From contig CAIOSS010001135.1 in the NCBI GenBank assembly GCA_903860995.1, positions 1-5,055 of the forward strand: a DNA stretch of 5,055 nt, written 5' to 3'. Shown one piece after another: positions 1-5,055 of the stretch (position 1 is its first letter; each line of letters opens with the position of its first letter). The position numbers and the translations under genes are program-made. The DNA comes from an uncultured delta proteobacterium (GTDB lineage: Bacteria; Myxococcota_A; Polyangia; Polyangiales; Ga0077539). The notes under the pieces are model-generated. The model ran no database searches, had not been told where the DNA came from, and saw only the letters and a list, made by a program, of their open reading frames with translations.

Positions 1-2
1 CC

Positions 3-695
3 GAGGTGACCTTCGAGAAGGTGAAGGGCGGCAACGGGATGGGGCGCAGGGCGTCGATTCTCGCGGCGCTCACCGGGTTGAAGCAGATCTGCAATCACCC
101 GGAGAACTACGTCGAAGAGGACACCGAGCGGCTGCTGGGCCGATCGAGCAAGCTCGACCGCTGCATGGAGTTGTTGGAAGAGCTCATCGACCAGGGTCAG
201 CCGACGCTGGTGTTCACTCAGTATCGCGAGATGGGCGAGCTGCTGCAGGCCGCCATCGAACAACGCTTCGACCGCGAGGTGCCCTTCTTCCATGGTGGGC
301 TGTCGCCGCGCGAGCGGGAGAACATGCTCGACGCCTTCCGCTCCGAGGACGGCGAGCCCGTGTTGATCCTCTCCTTGAAGGCCGGCGGCACGGGGCTCAA
401 CCTGGTGCGCGCGACGGCGGTCATCCACTACGATCGCTGGTGGAACCCCGCCGTGGAGGATCAGGCCACGGACCGGGCGCACCGCATCGGTCAGACGCGA
501 CCCGTCAACGTCTACAAGTTCGTGACGACGGGCACCCTCGAGGAGCGCATTCAACGCATGTTGGAAGAGAAGCGATCGCTCGCCGCGGAGGTGCTTTCCG
601 ACGCGGGCGAGACGTGGGTCACCGAGATGAGCGACCGCGATCTCCGGGACTTCCTGAAGCTGGATGAGACGGGCGAAGACGGAGCGGACACTTGA
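3..695 (+). CDS. SNF2-family DNA-dependent ATPase/helicase, C-terminal part (5' end outside window)
   Basis: This is the C-terminal RecA-like lobe of a Swi2/SNF2 (superfamily 2) ATPase, which in bacteria translocates on double-stranded DNA or remodels DNA- or RNA polymerase-bound complexes. The reading frame is open to the left edge, so the N-terminal lobe with Walker A and DEAH-type motifs is missing. Residues are numbered from the GTG at 6. LKQICNHPE (25-33) is the typical link into the second lobe; LVFTQYREM (68-76) is motif IV; FFHGGLSPRER (94-104) follows; LILSLKAGGTGLNL (120-133) is motif V; DRWWNPAVEDQATDRAHRIGQ-type motif VI spans 143-163, with arginines 157 and 160 as likely arginine fingers. 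TLEERIQRMLEEKRSL (177-192) is the usual family ending. All visible motifs are intact, so nothing suggests a pseudogene. The GTG at 6 is not the real start. Its stop overlaps the next gene by four bases, implying one operon. Family certain; exact subfamily not resolvable from this half. Confidence 0.95.
   Translation, partial: EVTFEKVKGGNGMGRRASILAALTGLKQICNHPENYVEEDTERLLGRSSKLDRCMELLEELIDQGQPTLVFTQYREMGELLQAAIEQRFDREVPFFHGGLSPRERENMLDAFRSEDGEPVLILSLKAGGTGLNLVRATAVIHYDRWWNPAVEDQATDRAHRIGQTRPVNVYKFVTTGTLEERIQRMLEEKRSLAAEVLSDAGETWVTEMSDRDLRDFLKLDETGEDGADT
681..684 (+). promoter_or_regulatory. Ribosome binding site GGAG supporting a TTG start
   Basis: GGAG lies inside the end of the SNF2 coding region, seven bases before the TTG at 692. 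This spacing is better than for the alternative GTG at 728, whose nearest GGAG (711-714) is 13 bases away. It therefore favours the rare TTG start and the TTGA stop/start overlap. Confidence 0.55.
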
Positions 696-1912
696 TCCCA
701 GCATCGCCCCGGAGCCCTCGGCCGCCGGTGTACCTGACGCCGGTGCGAGACCTGTACGGCCTCGACCTGCCCGACGGCGGGCGCGTGGAGGTGCGCCGAC
801 ACGGCACCGTACTCACCGCCCTCACGCACACGCTCCCCGCCGGCGTGGAGCCGGTTGAGTTCGACCTCCGTCGCTGGCATTACCGACAATGGGCCACGCA
901 GATCGAGGACCGCGAATACTCCGAAGGGCTCCGCGGCCTCATCGCCGTTCACGGCCTCTTCGAGCATCCCGATTGGATCAACCGCGACCGCCCGACGGAG
1001 CTCGATGCCGAGTCGATGACCGTGGTCGACGACCTCCGCGCGACCTGGCGCGGCCGCTTCGGGGCCGCCGGGCAGGCGCCGAGCGTGGGCGCGCAGTTCT
1101 GCAGCGTGTGCCTCGCGGCCAACCCCCCGCAAGGGCCCCTCACGGTCTGGAGCCCGGCGCCCTCGCAGCAGCCGTGCCCCCACCGGGACGCCGCCGCGAC
1201 CGCCCTCCTGGCGCTGGTGGATCGGTACGAGGAGCTGACCTTCGAGCTGCTCGACCTGCTCGTGGTCGCGCACTCCCCTGGGGTCGGGGGCGCGCCTTCG
1301 CTCCGTCGCTTCGTCCTCCCCTCCGACTGGATGCGCGCCCTCCTCGGGCACTGGCTGCTGGGCCAGGGTTACGTGCACCGCGACTCCCCGTGGCGCTCGC
1401 GGGGCGTGCTCCGCCACCGGCGCTTCTCGCACCGGGCGCTCCGCGCCGACGGGCACGGCGAGCTCACCGTGGAGGAGCGCTACTCCGCGCTCGCCTGGGG
1501 CATCAGCCCCGATGACCTCTCGCTCATGCCCGAAGACCCCGAGCCCATCGCGCTCCCGGAGGCCTCGTGGTGGTCCGATCCGACGGGCGCACCGCCCGCG
1601 GGCGTGAGGGTGTACCCCGAAGGGGCCCCGACGAAGCCTGCTTCGGCGAGCCCGACGAGCCGTCCGAAGGCGCCCGTTCGGGTCGCGCCCCCACCGCGTA
1701 CGCGGATCGTGTCCGGTCCGGCGCCCACGCCCACGCCTGCCCCCGTCACCCGGAGCGCCCCGAAGCGGTCGGTGCCGGTGACGAAGAAGCCCGCGCGGGC
1801 GGCGTCGCCGAAGCCCGCAGGAGGAGGGCTGGAAGAGACCTTGTCGTCATTGACGGCCGGCCTCGCGGCGCTCTCCCAGATCATGGGCGGGCCGAAGCGC
1901 GGTCGCCGCTAA
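692..1912 (+). CDS. Uncharacterised SNF2-linked protein with CxxC...CxH cluster and basic Pro/Ala-rich tail
   Basis: I do not recognise a named family. The predicted product has 406 residues, with no signal peptide or membrane segment, so it is probably cytoplasmic. Residues 1-130 form a mixed region starting with a short beta-rich part (VYLTPVRDLYGL, then GGRVEVRRHGTVLTAL). A Cys/His cluster follows: C137, C140, C162 and H164 (CxxC-x21-CxH), directly followed by a predicted helix, AAATALLALVDRYEE. A CxH followed by such a helix resembles SWIM zinc fingers, which often accompany bacterial SNF2 ATPases, but SWIM normally begins CxC, so this is only a suggestion. Residues 200-275 are rich in Arg, His and Trp. 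Residues 311-380 lack Asp and Glu, carry 6 Lys and 7 Arg, and are Pro/Ala/Ser/Thr-rich, so probably disordered. A short amphipathic helix (about 379-397) and a KRGRR end close the protein. The TTG start overlaps the SNF2 stop, so the two are probably translationally coupled. A GTG at 728 is the alternative start. Confidence 0.85.
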   Translation: MIPASPRSPRPPVYLTPVRDLYGLDLPDGGRVEVRRHGTVLTALTHTLPAGVEPVEFDLRRWHYRQWATQIEDREYSEGLRGLIAVHGLFEHPDWINRDRPTELDAESMTVVDDLRATWRGRFGAAGQAPSVGAQFCSVCLAANPPQGPLTVWSPAPSQQPCPHRDAAATALLALVDRYEELTFELLDLLVVAHSPGVGGAPSLRRFVLPSDWMRALLGHWLLGQGYVHRDSPWRSRGVLRHRRFSHRALRADGHGELTVEERYSALAWGISPDDLSLMPEDPEPIALPEASWWSDPTGAPPAGVRVYPEGAPTKPASASPTSRPKAPVRVAPPPRTRIVSGPAPTPTPAPVTRSAPKRSVPVTKKPARAASPKPAGGGLEETLSSLTAGLAALSQIMGGPKRGRR

Positions 1913-1917
1913 GCGGG

Positions 1918-2658
1918 TCACAGCTTCGCGCCGCACTCCGGGCAGCGGCTCACGTCGCTCCGGGTGATGCGGGTGTTGCAATAGACGCAACGAATCTCCG
2001 CGGGCGCGCGTGGGGCCGGGGCGACGCCGAGCGCAGGGTGCGGCGCGCTGAAGCCCGGCGCGGAGGCCGGCGCCTGGGGGTGAACGGGCACCACGAAGGG
2101 GACCGCGGGGGCCGCGTACGCAGCCGCGGTGTATCGGAGCTGGTGCGCCGGGAGCCACTTCTGGTCGCCGTCGTCGAACTGGATGAAAAACAGGGTGGAG
2201 TTGTTGTTCGCCCGGGCGACCACGCCGGGGTACCATGACCCGATGGACCACTCGCCCGACACGACGGTGCCGGGGGTGAGCTGCGGCGTCGGGGCGGCGT
2301 TGGGGCGGTCGCCTTGGGGACGGATCTTCGCGGGCGACAGCCACTTCGTGTCGCCGTCATCGAACTGCACGAAGAACAGGGTGTCGTTGGCGTTGGCCTC
2401 GGCGACGTAGCCCGGGTACCAGCTGTCCTCGGCCCAGTCACCGAGGACGCGCGCGCCGGCGAAGGGGGCGGCGCCGTGCGAGACACCCGCCGCGGGTGGC
2501 GACTGCGGCTGTACCTGGTCGAGCGTGAGCCACGCCGTGTCACCGTCGTCGAACTGCACGAAGTACTGCGCTTCGCCGCGGCGATCGCGCTGCTGGGTCA
2601 CGACCCCCGGATACCAGCTGCCGTTCGACCAGAGACCCATCACCCGAGAACCGATCAT
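1918..2658 (-). CDS. Triple Tudor-like repeat protein with C-terminal zinc ribbon
   Basis: The 246-residue product has no signal peptide and is probably cytoplasmic. It holds three Tudor/agenet-like modules at residues 4-51, 69-114 and 131-176. Each carries G-x-W, then SWYPG, then a V/F-rich strand leading to F(V/I)QFDDGD and WL. This matches the Tudor pattern of WY-x-A/G-x-V followed by V-x-F-x-D-G. In eukaryotes such barrels bind methylated peptides or nucleic acid; the ligand here is unknown. A Pro/Ala-rich linker (177-221) leads to C224, C227, C239 and C242 (CxxC-x11-CxxC), a likely zinc ribbon ending CPECGAKL. The ATG at 2656-2658 is chosen because it has AGAAGG seven bases upstream and lies just before the first repeat; the frame stays open further upstream, but over the OmpA-family gene on the same strand. 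It lies 113 bases after that gene and ends five bases from the convergent plus-strand gene. Domain reading is strong; function is unknown. Confidence 0.88.
   Translation of the reverse strand: MIGSRVMGLWSNGSWYPGVVTQQRDRRGEAQYFVQFDDGDTAWLTLDQVQPQSPPAAGVSHGAAPFAGARVLGDWAEDSWYPGYVAEANANDTLFFVQFDDGDTKWLSPAKIRPQGDRPNAAPTPQLTPGTVVSGEWSIGSWYPGVVARANNNSTLFFIQFDDGDQKWLPAHQLRYTAAAYAAPAVPFVVPVHPQAPASAPGFSAPHPALGVAPAPRAPAEIRCVYCNTRITRSDVSRCPECGAKL
2131..2649 (-). repeat. Three tandem Tudor-like coding repeats
   Basis: The units lie at 2649-2506 (48 codons), 2454-2317 (46) and 2268-2131 (46), separated by Pro/Ala-rich spacers of about 16 codons. Units 2 and 3 align without gaps and share 27 of 46 residues by hand count. 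Unit 1 is more divergent, with a loop two residues longer. SWYPG and QFDDGD are identical in all three. At the DNA level the best-kept block is the one encoding QFDDGD (near 2171-2184, 2358-2371 and 2547-2560), for example cgaactg(g/c)a(t/c)gaa on the plus strand. This indicates internal duplication, with the last duplication probably giving units 2 and 3. Confidence 0.85.
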
Positions 2659-2665
2659 CGCGCCG

Positions 2666-2671
2666 CCTTCT
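2666..2671 (-). promoter_or_regulatory. Ribosome binding site AGAAGG of the Tudor-repeat gene
   Basis: AGAAGG on the minus strand sits seven bases before the ATG at 2658 and fixes that start. No convincing -35/-10 promoter was found in the 113-base gap upstream, so whether the gene has its own promoter is undecided. Confidence 0.6.
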
Positions 2672-2722
2672 GCGTTTGGGGGACGCGATGATGCCACAGA
2701 CCTCGGGCGGGTCGTCGCCTCG

Positions 2723-2771
2723 TGTGGAGGGGATCGGGAGGGGAGAGGAGGCGGAGCGGGGGGCGGCGAGT
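2723..2771 (-). terminator. C-rich, G-poor transcript segment; candidate Rho-dependent termination region
   Basis: Immediately after the OmpA-family stop, the minus-strand transcript is almost all pyrimidine with few G; 2736-2751 is an unbroken 16-base pyrimidine run. C-rich, G-poor, unstructured RNA is the known character of Rho loading sites. No GC hairpin with a U-tract was seen here. The sequence composition is observed; the termination role is inference. It would partly separate expression of the envelope genes from the Tudor-repeat gene. Confidence 0.3.
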
Positions 2772-4211
2772 TCAGTTCGCCGCGCGCACGCCGCCGAAGG
2801 TGGCCGGGTCGATGATGAACATCTCCACGCGCCGGTTGCGGGCGCGGGCGTCCTCGGTGGTGCCCATGTCGACGGGCCGCGACTCGCCGTAGAACCCGAA
2901 GGTCAGCCGGTCGGTCGGGACGCCGTTGGCCACGAGAAGCGCGCCCACGCGGCGCACGCGGCGCTGCGAGAGGTCGAGGTTGGTGCTGGTCTCGCCGACG
3001 TCGTCCGTGTGCCCGTCGAGGCGGATGCGCCGGATCCAGTTGTAGGCCGGGTTGCGAAGCAGCGTCACGATGGCCTCGATGACCGGCCGCGACGAGTCGA
3101 CCACGCTGTCGCGCCCGACGTCGAAGTTGATCGCGAAGCCGTTGCGGATACGGATCTGGTTGCCGACCACCTCGATGGCCGCGGTGGCCTCCGGGCAGCC
3201 GTCCTCGTCGGCGATGCCGTTGACGGTCTCGGCCTCGTTGGGGCATCGGTCCCGGGCGTCGAGCACCCCGTCGCCGTCGTTGTCACGGTTGGCCGCCGCG
3301 AAGGCGTCGCGGTCGGCGGCGTTGGCGCTGCGGGCCTGGGCGAGCCGGGTGACCTGCTCGCCGCACGCGCCCGGGTTCTGCTGGAGCATCGCGAGGGCCT
3401 GCGTGGCGTGCTGGTCGTCGGAGACCGCCTGGTTGTTGGACGACATCCGGTGCAGCCGCCCGAGGGTGTCGAAGGAGAAGAACGCCCGCATCAGGTGCGC
3501 GCGGCGCGTGAGCCAGTTCTGCGCGCGCTGGTCGAGGGTGGCGAGGTACTGCGGCGAGGCCGACTGGAGCTCGCCGAGGTGGCGCTGCGCCGGGCCGGCG
3601 CGGCGACCCCAGAGGGCCAGCTGCGCGAGGTAGAAGCGCGCGTTGGGGGCGTGCTCGGTGCTGCCCGCGCTGCTCACCACGGTGGTGAGCTCGCGCTCGG
3701 CGTTGGCGTCCGCGCCGGTCCACGCGAACGCGACGCCGAGCCACATGTGGCCCCGCGGCGCGTCGACCTGGGCGAGCTGGTAGAAGGTCTGCGTGGCGGC
3801 GTCGAAGTCGCACGAGAAGAGCTGCGCGAGGCCGCGGCTCTCGAGCGCCGACGCGGCGAAGGGCGAGTCGTCGGGCACCTCCGCCGCGACCTGCGCCGCG
3901 CGGGCGTAGTCACCGAGCTCGAAGGCGATCTGCGCCAGGCCGGCGCGGGCCTCGGCGCCGCTAGGATCTGTCGCCGGCAGCGACTCGACGACCCCTTCGA
4001 GGTTCTGCCGGGCGGCCACCCACTCCTGCCGCGCGAGGGCTTCGCGGGCCAGCCGGAGCTGCTCCTGGAAGAACGCGCTGTTCTGCGCCGCGAGGGCGTT
4101 GGGGTCGACGCGCTGCGTGCCGCCCATCGACTGGCACGACCACAGCGCGCTCGCGCCTGCTACGCACAAGGCGGCCCCGAGGGACCAGCGCCCGACGCGG
4201 CGACCTGTCAC
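2772..4211 (-). CDS. OmpA-family probable lipoprotein with TPR-like region and TSP3 calcium loop
   Basis: The 479-residue product probably anchors the outer membrane to peptidoglycan. The N-terminus has basic residues, a hydrophobic stretch (11-24) and LWSC, giving a likely lipidated Cys26; tryptophan at -2 is unusual for a lipobox, so lipidation is probable rather than certain. Residues 43-215 are Ala/Leu-rich helical repeats of TPR character (EALARQEWVAARQNL; ALESRGLAQLFSCDFDAA). Residues 310-341 form a thrombospondin type 3 calcium loop (DNDGDGVLDARDRCP, then DEDGCPE), with C323 and C339 a likely disulfide. Residues 355-469 are an OmpA C-terminal domain: INFDVGRDSV, LDGHTDD, LSQRRVRRV and ARNRRVEMFI. 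D403 and R418 fit the positions that bind diaminopimelate in characterised OmpA proteins. The GTG start at 4211 overlaps the previous stop (GTGA), with a weak GGGGA at 4216-4220; no ATG lies near. An operon with the TPR-containing gene upstream is very likely. It could be called a Pal-like OmpA protein, but it is much longer than Pal. Confidence 0.93.
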   Translation of the reverse strand: MTGRRVGRWSLGAALCVAGASALWSCQSMGGTQRVDPNALAAQNSAFFQEQLRLAREALARQEWVAARQNLEGVVESLPATDPSGAEARAGLAQIAFELGDYARAAQVAAEVPDDSPFAASALESRGLAQLFSCDFDAATQTFYQLAQVDAPRGHMWLGVAFAWTGADANAERELTTVVSSAGSTEHAPNARFYLAQLALWGRRAGPAQRHLGELQSASPQYLATLDQRAQNWLTRRAHLMRAFFSFDTLGRLHRMSSNNQAVSDDQHATQALAMLQQNPGACGEQVTRLAQARSANAADRDAFAAANRDNDGDGVLDARDRCPNEAETVNGIADEDGCPEATAAIEVVGNQIRIRNGFAINFDVGRDSVVDSSRPVIEAIVTLLRNPAYNWIRRIRLDGHTDDVGETSTNLDLSQRRVRRVGALLVANGVPTDRLTFGFYGESRPVDMGTTEDARARNRRVEMFIIDPATFGGVRAAN

Positions 4212-5055
4212 GGCGTCCCCGCGTTCTGGACGTTCTGCGTCTCGTTGGCGACCGCGCCCTGCTGCCGGAGGGCCTCCTGGTCCTGCGACATTCGCTGGGC
4301 GGACTGCAGCTCCTGCTGCCAGTCGCTCTCGTCGGGGCGGAGCGAGATCGCGCGCGTGAGGTCGGCCACGGCGCGCGCGTACTGGCCGAGGTACGAGCGG
4401 GTGAGCCCGCGGTTGTAGAAGGCCTCGCCGATCTTCTCGGCCTCGTTGGGCGGCACGGGCATCGCGGCGTTCTGGTAGGCCCCGATGACCTGGGCGAACA
4501 GCGGCTCGGCGCCCGCGAGGTTGCCCGCCTGCACGAGGTCGTATCCCTGGCGGCAGCGCGCGTCGCCGTTGCAGTCCTCGAACTCCACCGTGACCGACTC
4601 CTGCCACGGGAGGATCACCCGGGCGAAGTGGTCGACGAGGTTGGCGCGGAGGTTGTGCAGCATACCCGCGCCGTCGATGCCCGGCGGGTCGCGGCGCTCG
4701 TAGGGCGAGTACACGCCCGTCGTGGCGGTGGTGGCCGTGTCCTCGTAGGTGCGGTCGAAGAGGGCCTCCTGGCTGGTGCCGTGGGTCACCTGGAACTGCA
4801 GCCGCGCCGACGCCGTGCCGACCCGGCGGAGGTTGGTGCAGGCGTAGCTCTCCGCGCGGTATTGCTGACGCCCGTTGGCGTAGTAGGGCACCTGGCGGGT
4901 GCAGGTTCCGGCGTTCTGCTCGATGTTCTCGGCGTACTGGTTGCCCAGCACCGCGCCCGTTACGACCACGCCGCCGCCCGAAGCGAGGAGCCGGATGGAG
5001 GGGTTGAGCGAGCGGCTGATGCGACCGGTGAGGTCGGCGACGATCTCGCCGGCCG
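4208..5055 (-). CDS. TPR-containing probable envelope protein, C-terminal part (5' end outside window)
   Basis: The frame is open to the right edge, so the start is not seen; 281 codons are visible. The GTG at 4969 is not a convincing start because coding continues upstream (ADLTGRISRSLNPSIRLL). Numbering from the first visible residue: a Gly/Val-rich hydrophobic stretch (about 23-36) precedes a region with paired cysteines (51 and 72; 161 and 167), which suggests export and disulfide formation. The middle (about 75-160) is probably beta-rich (ARLQFQVTH, SVTVEFEDC). Two TPR-like units follow: about 166-198 (GYDLVQAGNLAGAEPLFAQV) and 209-242 (AFYNRGLTRSYLGQYARAVA, then DLTRAISLRP). A Gln-rich tail ends the protein. 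It overlaps the OmpA-family gene by four bases (GTGA), so the two are probably coupled and act together at the cell envelope. I do not recognise a named family beyond TPR; any signal peptide would lie outside the window. Confidence 0.85.
   Translation of the reverse strand, partial: AGEIVADLTGRISRSLNPSIRLLASGGGVVVTGAVLGNQYAENIEQNAGTCTRQVPYYANGRQQYRAESYACTNLRRVGTASARLQFQVTHGTSQEALFDRTYEDTATTATTGVYSPYERRDPPGIDGAGMLHNLRANLVDHFARVILPWQESVTVEFEDCNGDARCRQGYDLVQAGNLAGAEPLFAQVIGAYQNAAMPVPPNEAEKIGEAFYNRGLTRSYLGQYARAVADLTRAISLRPDESDWQQELQSAQRMSQDQEALRQQGAVANETQNVQNAGTP

Noticed and set aside
551..1456. 301-codon open frame on the minus strand opposite the first two genes
   Set aside because: It runs across the junction of two plus-strand genes, has an Arg/Gly/Ala/Glu-rich translation without motifs, and is explained by high third-position GC.
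2684..2700. TGGCAT on the minus strand upstream of the Tudor-repeat gene as a sigma-54 -24 element
   Set aside because: No matching TTGC-type -12 element lies at the required spacing.
2694..2725. CCACA...TGTGG inverted repeat in the intergenic gap
   Set aside because: The five-base stem with a loop of over 20 bases is too weak to call as a terminator or operator.
2659..3246. Upstream extension of the Tudor-repeat frame
   Set aside because: The 196 codons before the ATG at 2658 run over the 3' part of the OmpA-family gene in another frame and are Arg-rich and motif-free; the ATG at 2658 has its own ribosome binding site.
2676..4418. 580-codon open frame on the plus strand opposite the OmpA-family gene
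   Set aside because: It lies antisense to a gene with clear OmpA and TSP3 motifs. Its translation is low-complexity Arg/Gly/Val/Glu with no domain, as expected for antisense frames in GC-rich coding DNA.
4212..4607. Upstream extension of the OmpA-family frame
   Set aside because: It overlaps the TPR coding region in another frame and has no signal-peptide character; the GTG at 4211 directly precedes a signal sequence.

Overview
The window is gene-dense, very GC-rich bacterial chromosome with strong G/C bias at third codon positions. Tightly packed genes, an OmpA-type lipoprotein carrying a thrombospondin type 3 calcium repeat, Pro/Ala/Lys-rich tails and a eukaryote-like Tudor-repeat protein together suggest a Myxococcota (myxobacterial or Sandaracinus/Polyangia-like) genome. 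That assignment is inference from gene style; there is no rRNA or other taxonomic marker here.

There are five genes in two convergent blocks. The plus-strand block (3-1912) holds the C-terminal helicase lobe of a SNF2-family ATPase, whose start lies left of the window. It overlaps by four bases (TTGA) a second gene for an unrecognised 406-residue protein. That protein has a CxxC...CxH cysteine/histidine cluster, loosely like a SWIM zinc finger, and a long basic Pro/Ala-rich tail without acidic residues. The coupling suggests the two proteins work together, probably on nucleic acid.

The minus-strand block (5055-1918, read right to left) starts with the 3' part of a TPR-containing, probably envelope protein whose start lies beyond the right edge. 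It overlaps by four bases (GTGA) an OmpA-family probable lipoprotein with helical repeats, a TSP3-type calcium loop and a peptidoglycan-binding OmpA domain. After a 113-base gap with a strongly C-rich transcript segment comes a 246-residue protein made of three Tudor-like repeats and a C-terminal four-cysteine zinc ribbon. This last gene ends five bases from the end of the plus-strand block.

No tRNA, rRNA, CRISPR array, insertion sequence or attachment site was seen. The only non-coding stretches are 1913-1917 and 2659-2771. The most unusual items are the triple Tudor-like/zinc-ribbon protein and the uncharacterised partner of the SNF2 ATPase.
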